The notes beneath the pieces are model-generated. The model did no database searches. It had not been told where the DNA came from and was given only the letters and a program-made list of their open reading frames with translations. Source: Glossina fuscipes (taxonomy: Eukaryota; Arthropoda; Insecta; Diptera; Glossinidae). From it: 64,000 nucleotides of DNA. Positions 52,547 through 64,000 of the stretch are shown here, one piece after another. The first letter of the stretch is position 1. The number at the start of each line of letters is the position of its first letter. The translations under genes were made by a program, and so were the position numbers. The DNA lies in the NCBI RefSeq assembly GCF_014805625.2, contig NW_023998455.1, positions 2,803,170 to 2,867,169 of the forward strand, given 5' to 3'.

Positions 52547-55500
52547 TTAGAAATAAGTGACTTTAATAGTGCGTCCATCCATGCGTGAACCGTCCATAAG
52601 GCCTACAAGAATAAAAAAAAAAAAAAAAACGAAACATTACAATAAATAATCAGACACATACACACACACACGCACACAATGTATTCAAAGCAAAAGATCA
52701 TACCTATGGCTAATTCAGCATCACGTTCTTTGAAAAATCTTACTACTCCTACGTCATTGCCTCGTATTTCAGCAAATTTCACTTCACCCACATCGCGGAA
52801 TTTGTCACGTAATGTTTGCCAAGTGCAGGTCAGCGGAATCTGTATTATGGAAGAGGACCGAAATTTTGAAAATTTACATGCATATATATATACATGTACA
52901 TGTACATACACATATATATATATATATATATTTGGAAAAATTTTAAGCTTACATTTTTAATGATAATCGTATCGGATTTGCGTACATTGCTTCCGGTATT
53001 ACCGGTGCCTGAGCACATGTCCATTGTGCTAGCGCCGACATTAAAATCTTTATTATCAATAGCTGGACCAGCATTGCCTGGACCGACACCACTCCCGCCG
53101 CCACTATTATAAGAAATAAAACCGCCTCCCCCTCCGCCGCCACTATTTCCTGGGCCCGTGTTAAAACCCGAACTTTGCCCAAAACCCGAACTGTAATTAT
53201 TGCCGCCAGTGCTGTAGTTATTGGATAAGGCGGCATTGCCCGATGACATGGAATCATCGTTACCGGCCGGTAGAGAGCCTTGATTGTTACCCAAATTTAA
53301 GCCTAGATTGCTAAGTGACGACGTTAATAACGGATTGTTAAGAGCAGCTCCCAGACCTCCCACTACATTAGTTAGGGCTGCCAAATTAGATGTATTCAAG
53401 TTGCTTAAATTCAAATTTGTATTCAAAGGCATGCTGCTTTGGGATTTATTGGACGCCACAACCGGAGCCACTGGAGAAGGTTGTATTGAATTGTTATTAC
53501 CAAACATGCCACCCAAACTACCGCCACCCATGTTGTTACCCATATTACCACCTCCTCCGCCTCCGCCACCTCCCATATTAGGACCACCCCCCATCATGTT
53601 GCCACCGCCGCCACCACCCATTTGCTGCGACGGTTGTTGATTACCTTGTTGCTGCTGTATAATATTCGGTAAATTACGGGCTACATCTTTTAATGGTTCA
53701 CCATTAGGACCTTAAAAATGTGTATTACAAATGTATCGTTTTTAATATATAGCACATAACCTAAGATAGAAATAATCATTGAGACTTACCTAGGCCAATG
53801 CCAACACCGCCCAAACCTTCGGGTAATTTCAAACCTTCACTCTTATCGGGTATACGATCGAGACGAACGGTCATACGACGATCGAACAACATTTGACGAT
53901 CCAACATAGATATTGCCTGTACGGCTTCAACTGGATGATCATATTCGACAACAGCAAAACCTCGACTATTGCCATCTTTGTCTAACGATAAATCGACACT
54001 TTGAACTTTACCGGCCAATTTGAAGACTTGCTTAAGCTTCTTAGAGTCCACTTTATAATCCAACTAAGATTAGAATTTTCACATAAAACAGATTGTATTT
54101 TAGTAAAGAAAACCCATTTCTAAGGGTAACACAACGTTGCCTATTATATATAGTCTTTTGGAATTGGTAACGACTGCAAGTGAAGAGTGGTGACAACAAA
54201 AAAAAAAAACCCTTAACAAATCCATATAAATAGTTTACAACGAACTTTACGCCGCACGTGACAAAATGTTATTAAGAGATAGCGAAGAAGCAAAAAAAAA
54301 AAAAAACGAAACCATTGACGAAAAGGATCGATCGACATCAACCACAAAATATAGTAATAGATAGGTGAAGGAACAATCACAAGAATGCACTTTGTAGAAG
54401 TACAATAAACGCTTCAATACTTCAATCTTTTAAAGAGATTAGATCAAGCGCGTTAACTTGACATTGAAATAATTATGAATACATATATATGTGTATATAT
54501 ATATACATATATAGATGTAGAGCTTTTTTTATCAAGCGAATGAAAAAGGGAATGAAAAAAAGATCATTTTATTTTACTTTGCAGTCACAAACCAAAAAAT
54601 ATTTGATGCTTTTCCTTCTTGCTTGTTCTGGCGCATCTCTCTCTCTCTCTTTCTCTATTTCTATCTCTCTTACAACTTCTTCTTCTTCTTATTAAGATGC
54701 GCCTTTTTTTTACCGCAACACAATGTTTAGATAGAAAATTAAAAGTATGGAAAGAAAGTATGAATGAAAGAAACACAATACTCACATTAGCAACAAAAAC
54801 TTTATTATGCAAGGGTCCAGTAATGCCAAGACTCTCCAAAAACGAAGCAGAAAGCCCATAATAATTGTAATTCGACGATGGATTATTATAATCATTATTG
54901 CCCATCATGTTAAAATTATTACGCCCAGATCTAAAACAAAGAATTCAATAAACACAACGCCATCATCATCATTCAACAACAACAAAAACCAACAAACAAA
55001 AACATCAGCATCAATACAACAAAACAGTCAATCAATCAATCAATCAATCAATCTTGATCAACCTGCGATAGATATGATAGATATGTCGTCGAAAATTGCT
55101 GAAAAGGAAATTTTAACCAAAATTTTATGAATGCAACAACAACAATAAAGCAATCGCTCCGCACTCTACTTATTTAATTCTTATTTACTTACAATTTTTA
55201 TAAAAACACTCGCTTTTTTTTTTTTCTTTTTTTTTTACCCCTTTTTTTCTTAACTCTTATATCCCGCAGTTCAAGCAGAAACATGTGCCAACAACAATAG
55301 TAGTAATATATTGTTGCAGATAATGAACGTAAGCAAAAAAAAAAAAAAATTTTACACACTGCTTCCCATACGTTAGTGTTTTTCGTTACCCCGCTAATGG
55401 TCGTCGGAACATCTGATGATTCAACATGTTGATATCTACCGAATTCCGCTAATCAAGGTTCATCGATGAAGGGATGAATACGCAAAGCCCAAAATAATCT

Positions 55501-58500
55501 GTGGAGATGCATCTTCCATGGAATACTTCATAATTGCTCGAAAAAAACCCCGAAGCAATGGAAATAGAATGAAATTTGTCTTGCAGGAAGTAAGGCAAAG
55601 GGCAAATGGAAATTTGCTTATTAGGTGTACAAATAAGTTCCTTTCGTTAAAATTTGACACATTATTCCAATTAACCGAAATTTGATGAATACATAGATTA
55701 TATATTAATTAATAAATGAGGTAAAGTTTTTTCCCACTCAATATATTAGGGTATGCCATAAGTTTTTTCTCCCACCCCGCTACGCAGACTATTACAAAAT
55801 ACGTTTCGTTCGCGATAAAGTCTCTCTTCGCCGTCCAATATGAATAGCCAAAGAAAGCATTTGTGGCATGCCTCGCTTCATTGCTTTAAAAAAGGTAGTA
55901 GAGTACTGCAAAGGACACTGCAGTAGAGTTTTGCACCATTTGTGAGAATTTCCTTAAGAAATTTGAAGCTGGCAATTTTGAATTGAAAGATGAAGATCAT
56001 AGCGATTGCGGACCTTGTCAAAAGCATGCTCGCTGAACATCCGCTATAAAGTGGATGCCACTAGCATTCCCATGACAACGGTACATAATCATTTAATCAA
56101 GATGGGGTATGTGAATCGGTATGAAATTTAGGTCCGATACCAATTGACGGAGAGAGATCTTATGAAAAAAATCGTTTTTTAACGGCGGCGGCCTGCCGCC
56201 GTAGACGAGACTTGCATTTTGTGTGAAAATGTGCATCAAAAATGCAGTTGATCTAAAGAAAATCGACTTTCAAGTGTTGTGAAGCCAAGACTTCATCCGA
56301 AGAAAGTTATTTTGTGCATTGTGGATGGGACTGGTATGGTCTAAGTCTACTACGAGCTGCTTCCACAAAGCGAAACTATCTATTCGATAAGTTGAAAGCC
56401 ATCATATAGTCGAAAAACGGCCAAAATTGGCGAACCGACGAGATGTCGTTTTTCATCACGACGCAACGCAAGATCGTATGTTGCGTTGGCCGTAAGACAG
56501 AAACTCTTACAGTTTAAATGAGACGCTCTATCTCATCCTCCCTACTCTCATCCGACTATTACTTATTTCTCTCGTTAGAAAATGTTCCGTGTAATAAATA
56601 TCACTCACCTCGATGAATAAATTGCAAGTAAGCTTTAACTACGTTGGAAAGAGAGCATAATAAGGTTTCCTGAGAGATGGAAGAAGGTAATAGAGCAGAC
56701 CTGTAAATCAATCTTAAACAGCAAATATTGTACGTTTACTGATTTCGCATCAAAAAAAAAAAGGGGGAAACTTATGGCACACCTTAATATATTCAAGTTT
56801 AAATAGTTGGGTATCGTTTATGGCACTGCGATTTTCTGTGTTTTTAACTGCATTAAGCAGAAAAAGAATGCAGCCGAAGTTAAGCAAATAATTGAGTTGG
56901 CTTGGAATATAAAAAAAATTTTATAGTATTTCTTTTCTAAAAGTAAAATGGGAAGAAGCGTATAAAAGCGTTATAATAAATGCCTACTCCTAGGCATTAC
57001 AAGCACATGAAAGCTTAGCAGATCTTTAGGAGCATGTAAGCATAGCAGCGAAATGTACACACGTGGATTGAGGTTCCAGTAGTGTACATAAATTATCCCA
57101 AAGAAAAATTGATCAATCACTGATCTTTGCTCCCATAATATATATTTTTCATATTGATCGAGATTTCATAATTCAATAATTTACACGTGCAACGGAAGGA
57201 ATTAACCAATAGAAACACCATAAATTATTATCGAATAGATTTTTTTATTCCGCTTGAGCCTTGAATTATTTAACTACCGTTAACGGCAGTCTTCTTTTCT
57301 ACTTAAAAATATCACATAATCTTTTTCTGTCACTTTCCAAAAAATAGTATCTTTTTCGGTCAATCTGCCGAAACAGGTGTTTATTTACATCGCGCAAGTG
57401 AGAAAAGATAACTCATCGAGCTAAAAATAATTGTAATTGAAAAAAAATATACTCCTACACGTCCCCTCTGTAGATGCAAACTTTGCTGCCGAGTCAGGGA
57501 TTTTAGGATATGAAGATCCGAAAAATTGAACCAATAAAAAGGCCAGAATTGCGAGCTGCAAGCTGAACACATGAAAACAAGACAGACAGACAGACTTATG
57601 TCGATATAAAAAGTGATTCTGAATCGGTCGGCATAATAAAAAGTAGATGTATTCTAAGGGTTTGCATACATTCGCACCGATTTAATATACCCTTGTATTC
57701 GACTGAGTCACGAAAAGCAAAAATATCTCGACTAGCAAATCAGTGGTCGTCGGTTCGAGTCTCAAGCGCGGTAGAGTTTTTAATAAACCTGGATGGCCTT
57801 AGATTTTTATTTTAAAATTTATTTCTCTTGCGAAATTAATAATAATAATAATAATGTACCTGGTACTACAAGTGGTGTAAGGTATAGAAAAAAATGTTAT
57901 ATATTTGAAGCACTTCCTTCCCTTTTTTACTTATGAAATCATAAAAATGCTTTGTGACCTTGTATATACATGTGCAATGGTCAATTAGTGCTAATAATCA
58001 ATCACTGATTGAAACCGTTCAAGTAAAGCCTAAAATCCGTTTCCAATTTTCGAAATTATTACCTGAAATAATTACAAGTCTTACTGAGCCCAGCTGGCAA
58101 CACCAACTTACTTAGAATGTAACATAAATAAATCCAAGTAAGTAGATAACTAATCTCATCTCACATTAGACTAATTGAAAAGTTCATAGAACGATGCCAA
58201 CTCTGATACAAAGCCGATGCAAAAGAATTATAAAATTTACTATACATTAAAGTCTCGTTGCTATATGTCAGAACAATCGTGAATTTTCACGGCGAACTTC
58301 GAGTTGAAAGCTTGAACACAGACCCCAATGATTTTACGATAGCAATGGGGCAAAAGAGATACATACAACCAGTGCATTGAGAAAGTGCTCCTGCGAAGGC
58401 AATGAAGAATAAGCAAGCGCAAAGGATAGGCCGACCGCCGATTTCAATACGTGCAACCGTCCATATACTAAGCCAATGAGATTAATTCGATGCAGGATAC

Positions 58501-60720
58501 AAGTAAAAAGATGATGTGCAAGTGTAATTAGGGTCTTTAACTACTTGGAATAGGGGAGGGGTGAATAGATATTTTCAAAAATTAATTTACTTCGAGCAAA
58601 ACCTTCTATATATTATAAAAAAAAAAAAAAAGTATCACTGTCAAGCGAGCATTTACAATATCAAATAGGCTGATTGAGCTCCTTGAGCAGGGAGAAGATC
58701 GACCAGAAAGATTACGGCTGATAATGAAAAGATATTTTATTGCTTAATTACCATTGATCCTCCGTAAAGCAATCGTTTAAAAATACCCCTCGGATGACTT
58801 AAAGGAAGATAAATCAGGAAGAGGAATAAGAAAAAAAAAAAAAAACAATCTCTAGGCTCAGATAGAGGGCGGTCTTCTCATAAGGAAAAATTTCAAAGAA
58901 CCCCAAGCAATAACAATTTCTTAGCGACAATAGATGAAGACTTTCGACGATCTTCTCCAAAATCGACTCGGAAAACGAATACAGGATCAAGAAGCTAGAA
59001 GCCCAGCATAAAAAGCTTAAAAAGGCATGTATATGCAGAAAATAAAATAAATAAATGAATTTACTTCTCGCAAAAAAACCTACATTTACTTTCTTCGTAC
59101 GCGAACTTTTCAATTAGCCTTGCACTACGTTGACAGCTGAAACCCCTTGCTGTCCTTATAAATTATAAATACATTATTAAGTTAATGACAATATTATATC
59201 ATATTAAACGCTACATAATATAAGCTAAATAAATGAAGAAATTTTTAAAATATCGCTAGTAAGTTACTTATCATACTTAAATGATTTTATTCTTACAAAT
59301 AACTAAAATTTTGAGAAAACATCTTTCCTCGGTGGAAAAATCGAGACTTAATCCACAATTTTCTTCTTTTTTTTTTTTGCTGAAACTACTTCTCAACACT
59401 ATGGAGATAACACTTCGAGTCTTCCTCTTTCATTTCCAGCCTGAAGCTAAGGGCTCTTTAAATCCATTACTTATGGATGAATGGCAGCTTTCACATATGT
59501 AACGGAACACATTTGTATAACGAAAGCGATGGAAGCCTTTTTCAATTCTTCCTATAGCGTAGGAAAGCTTTGCGAATACAAACTTGAAGATTGGCATGAA
59601 TAGTTCCTTACATATAATAATCACAGATGATTGTCGCAAAATTCGAATTTGGAAAGCAATGTAACTGCTGGCCCCGCAATCGACAAAATGACACGCCCAC
59701 AGCTAGCCCAACATATTGATTCTGACTGAAGCACATGCAAGACTACGCTTAAAACAAATACAACTATACTATTTTATTAATTTATCTAATGCATTGAATC
59801 CTTAGGAGAATCATCAACATTTTGCATGAAGAAAATCACTTAACGACTTCAATACTAAGAGCACATATATGCAAAGCGTACACACCTTACAATATAAGCT
59901 AAGTCAAATCGAAATTCTCTTACACGGAGACCACTTTAAGAATCCTTAATTGATTATAAAAAAAAAAAAGAATGCTCCTTAAGTAGACATATTTTCTCCT
60001 ATCAAAATATGCAACTGGAAAGCCCAGGTGTTTTCGTTGACTACATATGAAAAGAAGCAATACCATCGCTCTTCTTTCTTTCCTTGACCAATTTCATAAT
60101 AGGAATCACGCATAGAGATAAAGATTAACCTTCTTTTAAAAAATATGTACTTCTTTTATAGAACAGAATACTCACAATCTATCATCATCACGACGCGAAA
60201 ATCCGCGATCACCGCGATCGCCAGAAATGCTGCCGCCACCGCCGCCCATGCTACCGCGGCCACCGCCGCCGCCGCCGCCGCCACCTCCACCACCACCACC
60301 GTCACGTATAATGCGGCCATATTGATCGCGTTGTTCGCCATGATCTTCCTTGACCACTAACTCGCGGCCATTAATTTCGTAGCGATTCATTTTCTCCAAA
60401 GCCTTTTCAACATTGTCAGGATCTTTGAATTCTACAATTCCACAACCACGTGCTTTCCCATTCTCGTCATGAAACAATTCAACATATTCTACTGAGCCGA
60501 CAATACGCCGAAAGACATCTTTCAAATCTTGCCAACGATAATCATAGGGTATGTTAGATATGTAAACGCGACAGTTGCGTCGTTCACGGCTGCGATCACG
60601 ATTGCCACTGCCACCGCCGCTATTGCTGCTTGGAGGATCAGCATCGGAAAATCGAGAGCCACGAGTACCTCGTCCACGGCGATCGCGTTCTTTTTCACGA
60701 TTCTCCGAATTATTATCCAT
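52547..60720 (-). CDS. rump: rumpelstiltskin (hnRNP M homologue), three RRMs
   Basis: Nuclear RNA-binding protein; the Drosophila orthologue binds nanos mRNA and helps localise it. Exons 60176-60720, 54786-54930, 53790-54063, 52953-53710, 52704-52839 and 52547-52602 join in consistent phase to 637 aa. RRM1 (about residues 48-125) has RNP2 VYISNI and RNP1 KARGCGIVEF. RRM2 has VFVAN|L and SRGFAVVEY, split by an intron within RNP2. RRM3 has TIIIKN|I and NDVGVVRF, split at the same place, and ends RTIKVTYF. An RG/GD-rich head (RRGRGTRGSRFSD), a 14-Gly run after RRM1 and a long Gly/Asn/Met-rich linker between RRM2 and RRM3 are typical of the family. The start ATG at 60718-60720 is in context AACTTAAAATGG. 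The first coding intron is 5.2 kb and carries a mariner element. Confidence 0.95.
55746..56787 (+). mobile_element. mariner element with both terminal repeats, dead transposase
   Basis: A 1042-bp element in the rump intron. The left end TTAGGGTATGCCATAAGTTT and the right end AACTTATGGCACACCTTAA are inverted repeats, and TA flanks each side (55744-55745 and 56788-56789), the target duplication of Tc1/mariner. Inside, plus-strand translation in changing frames gives TTVHNHLIKMGYVNR, VRYQLTERDLM, GLHPKKVILCIVDGTGMV, VYYELLPQSETIYSDKLKAI and FHHDATQD, the usual blocks of a mariner transposase (pattern LHPKKVMLxxWWD, YYELLP). Several stops and shifts make it inactive. It lies antisense to rump. 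Confidence 0.9.
57540..57900 (+). repeat. dispersed repeat, copy 5, with tRNA-like insert
   Basis: 57540-57710 has AATTGCGAGCTGCAAGCTGA, GACAGACAGACAGAC, GAATCGGTCGGCATAATA and GGGTTTGCATACATTCG, matching the family; CTACAAGTGGTGTAAGGTAT resumes at 57867. Between them 57727-57782 ends in a Pol III box-B-like GTCGGTTCGAGTCTC followed by GGTAGAGTTTTT, a tRNA-like 3' half. Confidence 0.55.
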
Positions 60721-61781
60721 TTTAAGTTTCTCACTTGTAATTGCTGTTAAAAAATATTAAAAATGATATTGTATGAACAATATAGGACGCCGTTATTTTA
60801 ATTCGTACTGGGTAAATGGGGAAAAAATTAAAATGGCGTTTTTCTTATACATAAATTTCATTTTCTTTATTCAATTTTTACTTACAGTAAATATTTAATA
60901 GTATAGTATATTTTTCTTGTCCGAGTTTTCGACTTTTTAATACCAAGAGTAATTATATATAGTTATTAATAGTTAAAACTGCTAAATTTTTTCCTGCGGA
61001 TGCAATATATAAAGACACACCAAACCAAACCAAATCAATAAGTTAATAGCGGACAAAGAGAAGCGGCGCATTAAAAATGGCGAAAATTGTTTGCAAACGA
61101 GAACTAGGTAGCATTTGTTTCGAAATTCGAAGCACATTTACTTGTGATCTCATTCCATAAAGCGAATTTAGTAAATATTATTTCTAATTTCGTTTCTATA
61201 TAATACTTACATTCCTTTCGTTTCGATTCGATTCGTTTCTCATAAAATTGAACTGCAAATAAAGTGCAACATGAATTAAACTTATTAAGTATTTCAAATT
61301 ATAAGAAAAATTATTATATTTTTTCGATAAGCGTTTTTTACATACAGAACACATAAAAAATGCCGGGTCCAATCTTGTAATAGCCGCAGACTTTATCTAG
61401 GCATATATGAAAAAAATTCTCTATCAAAAAAAAAAGAGGTGAAACAAATGGAATTTGTTGTTTGTAAAACGGACGGAATGATGAACGATAATATCCCATC
61501 AACATAAAAAACGGTTAAGGACAGTTTAATAATATTTTTCTTTTTCTTAGTCAAGCTTTCAACTTTCCAATATCTAAAGAATTTATAGTGAAACTTGTTT
61601 AATTTTTTTCTGCGAATATATACCATAGACACTAATCAATAATTAGAAGAGTAAAGGATTGAAATGCTTGCTTTTAACTGATAAAAATGAACGTAATACT
61701 CTACGCTAATTACAGAGCGAAATCTATGCTAATTTGCAAAGCCGTCGGCAAAAGTTCCCAATTTGTTCCTCTTTTACAGCA
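60721..61781. other. rump 5' region, no other gene
   Basis: Contains the likely leader and promoter of rump on the minus strand. No coding sequence is recognised. Confidence 0.4.
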
Positions 61782-62150
61782 TTCAAAAAATACTTCTTTT
61801 GCTTTGCTGTCTTGGCAGTACTGTTTGAGGTGTTTTTTCGTATTGTATTTGTACAAATTTTGTGAAAAAATTTAAGAATTGAAGCATCTCATAAAATTTA
61901 TAAAATTATTTTTTTTCATTATTGTATTGAAATAAAAAGGCGAAACTATGTCTACATTAGATTTGTGCGAAGAGTATTTCGAAACGCGGGATGCTAACGA
62001 AGTCTTCGGTGTAGCAAATAACGCCAAATAAAAAGAATTAAAAAAGGCTTAATATAAAATATCTTTGCTCGTTCATCCAGATCGTGTACCAGAAGAAGAA
62101 AAATAGACAAAGACAAGAGAGAATTGTATGATGAACAAGGAATTATCGAT
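61782..62150 (+). pseudogene. truncated duplicate of the DNAJC9 gene
   Basis: Matches 23943-24364, including about 165 bp of 5' flank and leader, the ATG (61948-61950) and the first part of the J domain. It has two in-frame stops (GCCAAATAA and GGCTTAATAT, the parent having GCCACAGAA and GGCTTATTAT) and a deletion of about 52 bp relative to the parent after GAAGAAGAAAAA. Similarity ends sharply at AATTATCGAT. Because the flank is included, it came by DNA duplication and not by retroposition. Confidence 0.93.
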
Positions 62151-62263
62151 ACGATTCAAATACTGCTACATACAGTATACGCAGTTATAAATAGAAGACG
62201 CAACTCTGGCAATCAGCTGGTTTTGCATGTTTCTTGTAAGAAAATAATTTCATATCTTTAAAA

Positions 62264-63302
62264 ATGCTCGCCCGTAAATTAATAATAAATCAAAGTATTC
62301 AGTCCTTGTGTCGAAATATGCTTAAGTTAAATATTCAGCAACAAACTAATAGAACCGCAGCTTTTCTATTAAGGTATAATTTTTGTTACTAAATTAAAAA
62401 AAATGAAAAATTTTATATTAGCAATAGCAGCTCTCGACGACCGAAACGCTTGTGCTCTACTATTGTGCCGGCTTTAGGAAATCGTTATTTTTCGACTCCA
62501 AGTGCCACAAAAAGTTTGATGGAATTTTTCGATGATTCGAAGAATTGGATTGAGAACGAGGTAAAGGTGGGACGAGCTTGGAAATTAGATGAATTGCGCA
62601 TTAAATCCAATAAAGAATTACATCAATTATGGTATATCTTACTAAAAGAACGTAATATGTTATTAACAATGGAGCATGAATGTAACGACCAAATGGAATT
62701 ATTTCCCAGTCCTGAACGTTTAGACAAAGTAAAAATTTCCATGAATAATTTAGAAACGGTTGTGAGAGAACGTAATAAAGCCTATCACTTGCTAGAGACA
62801 GGCGAAACGGGCGAGAGGCCTCAACGTTTAATATCCAATTGCTTGGGTTTGAGACGTATATACAGGTAAGCCTTCAATGAAAAAGTCGAAATTCAACCAA
62901 AAATTTTTCTGTTAATCGCTTAATTAACTTTTTACATTTAGATCTAGTGAGCATGTTTTGCCTCCTTACATGAATGTTAAATGGATTAAATCCCGTTCTA
63001 TTGGCTATGGGGGTAGAGCTGTACGCAAATTTCTTTTACTTTATCGTGAAAAATTATATAATGAAAAACGCAAAGCCAAAAAGTAAGCTGAAAAATGATA
63101 AAACAATTTAACCTCAAAATAATAAAAAACAATTCTCCTTTATCTTAATAGCCGAGCTCGCAATGAAGTAATGATGTTACTGAGGCGCAACCCGAATATA
63201 GATCGTAACATATTACATAGCAAATATCCTAATGTAAATATAGACAAAATGGTCTCCGATGATAAAACTAGAGGGCACTATTTGCCAAAAATTGAAGGCT
63301 AA
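62264..63302 (+). CDS. mRpL47: mitochondrial ribosomal protein L47 (uL29m)
   Basis: Large-subunit mitoribosomal protein of the uL29 family. Exons 62264-62373, 62422-62865, 62942-63082 and 63152-63302 give 281 aa. The first ~60 residues are basic and Ser/Arg-rich without acidic residues ([18 protein letters not shown]), a likely mitochondrial import signal. The family core follows: [39 protein letters not shown] and [14 protein letters not shown], the L29 helical hairpin, and later [15 protein letters not shown] and [13 protein letters not shown]. Two acceptors 6 nt apart (62421 and 62427) would both keep frame at exon 2. AATAAA at 63313-63318 lies beyond the stop, already in the neighbouring convergent gene's 3' side. 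The DNAJC9 pseudogene ends 113 bp upstream. Confidence 0.95.
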
Positions 63303-63327
63303 TTTGAATTGAAATAAAAGCAAACGT

Positions 63328-64000
63328 TTATTTATCATCATCGTTATCATCCGACAAGTCGAAAATAATTTTTTTTCCTTGAAAAGCAGTAATAGTGGGT
63401 TTCATTTTTTGTTTAGCTATCCAGGAAGGATGCAAATCAACATTATTGGAGCTCTGCTCATTTTCTTCATTCGGAAAGCTTATATTTGCAGATTCGCCAT
63501 CACTATTGTTACCAAATGTTGTTGTTCGCTTGCCTTGAAAACTATTAATAATTGGTTTTACTTTTTTCTTCGCCGCCCAAGAAGGATGTAGAGATTCTAA
63601 CTCTATAGTACTTTGTGGGTCCTTCTTCTGGCATTTCTTTGTAAATGCTGTAGACTTTCGACGGCTTTCTTCCTTCTTAGGCAACTGTAATTTGTTCCTC
63701 GTGTGTTTATTCAGTTTGACGAATTGAAAGTCCTCATCCTCTTTGCCAGAGTCGGTCTTTTCCAAACTAACATTTCTTACTACAACGGCAGTGGATAAAT
63801 AGTTTTCCCCGCCATTGGTAATGAAAAATGGGTCGATTATATACGTGGTTTCCGTATAGGAATCCTGCGCTTTCTCGAAAGAACTCAGTAAATCCTTTTT
63901 TTTTCCATTGGTATCTGTACGTTTCAAACTGCTTCCTCCTTTAGTTATAAGTTTCCTAGAGACAAGCTCTTTGCTTGTTTCTTCTAGAGGACTCTTGAGC
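63328..64000 (-). CDS. BUD22/SRFBP1-like protein, C-terminal part (5' end outside window)
   Basis: The open frame runs off the window edge at 64000; 63927 is not a true start since there is no ATG there. The visible 224 residues are polar and Lys/Ser-rich and contain two copies of the family's C-terminal motif: LHPSWAAKKKVKPIINSFQG and LHPSWIAKQKMKPTITAFQG, the latter followed by KKIIFDLSDDNDDDK at the C-terminus. In yeast Bud22 and vertebrate SRFBP1 a single LHPSW-x-AK..FQGK-K-I-x-F motif ends the protein; Bud22 acts in 18S rRNA maturation. The N-terminal coiled coil lies outside. It is convergent with mRpL47, with 25 bp between the stop codons. Confidence 0.8.
   Translation of the reverse strand, partial: LKSPLEETSKELVSRKLITKGGSSLKRTDTNGKKKDLLSSFEKAQDSYTETTYIIDPFFITNGGENYLSTAVVVRNVSLEKTDSGKEDEDFQFVKLNKHTRNKLQLPKKEESRRKSTAFTKKCQKKDPQSTIELESLHPSWAAKKKVKPIINSFQGKRTTTFGNNSDGESANISFPNEENEQSSNNVDLHPSWIAKQKMKPTITAFQGKKIIFDLSDDNDDDK

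Noticed and set aside
53284..53640. Pro-rich plus-strand frame
   Set aside because: Antisense of the Gly/Met-rich linker of rump.
60145..60360. Ala/Thr-rich plus-strand frame
   Set aside because: Antisense shadow of the glycine-rich run in rump exon 1.

Overview
This is a eukaryotic nuclear window from a higher (cyclorrhaphan) fly. The evidence is short introns with GT..AG (and one probable GC..AG) borders, AT-rich spacers, ZAD-type zinc-finger genes (an insect expansion), a rumpelstiltskin-type hnRNP M gene, mariner/hAT/P-like/LTR transposon debris, and protein sequences that read as fly orthologues. A calyptrate such as a tsetse or house-fly relative is my inference; the window alone does not fix the species. 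There is no sign of a bacterial operon, CRISPR array or phage.

Layout. 1-6400: spacer with a mariner fragment (about 1.1-1.5 kb), a 122-bp tandem duplication (3309-3552), and a decayed inverted copy of part of the gene at 17 kb, including an intact tRNA-Thr(AGT) (5092-5165). 6404-7965 (-): spliceosomal protein RED/IK, with a coding break. 10541-13638 (-): peroxisomal dihydroxyacetone-phosphate acyltransferase (GNPAT), ending in SKL. 16898-20269 (-): an unrecognised membrane protein with tRNA-Thr(AGT) in one intron. 21503-23106 (+): protein farnesyltransferase beta. 24110-25042 (+): DNAJC9-type J protein. 25730-28437 (+) and 28673-33640 (-): two convergent, paralogous ZAD/C2H2 zinc-finger genes. 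34.5-36.2 kb: hAT-like MITE, LTR plus primer-binding site, and a microsatellite. 37027-37770 (-): Rab23. 37.8-45 kb: repeat-rich spacer. 45-47.4 kb: a broken multicopper-oxidase (laccase) fragment next to a broken P-element/THAP9-like transposase. 48215-49275 (+): SARNP/CIP29/Tho1 homologue. 52547-60720 (-): rumpelstiltskin (hnRNP M), whose 4.9-kb first coding intron holds a mariner element with both inverted repeats. 61782-62150: truncated pseudogene copy of the DNAJC9 gene. 62264-63302 (+): mitochondrial ribosomal protein L47. 63328-64000 (-): C-terminal part of a BUD22/SRFBP1-like protein, open at the window edge.

The genes are ordinary, mostly single-copy housekeeping genes (RNA processing and export, lipid synthesis, prenylation, chaperone, mitochondrial translation, small GTPase) and do not form one pathway. 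I checked exon joins of the multi-exon genes by hand: cumulative phase closes exactly for GNPAT (643 aa), farnesyltransferase beta (450 aa), both ZAD genes (446 and 614 aa), rump (637 aa), L47 (281 aa) and SARNP (328 aa).

I see no wholly new system. The most unusual structures are the inverted duplication that carries an identical tRNA-Thr, the deletion/frameshift and the in-frame GC-AG intron in RED, the convergent zinc-finger pair with matching intron phases, the J-protein pseudogene placed directly upstream of mRpL47, and the transposon-laden laccase remnant.
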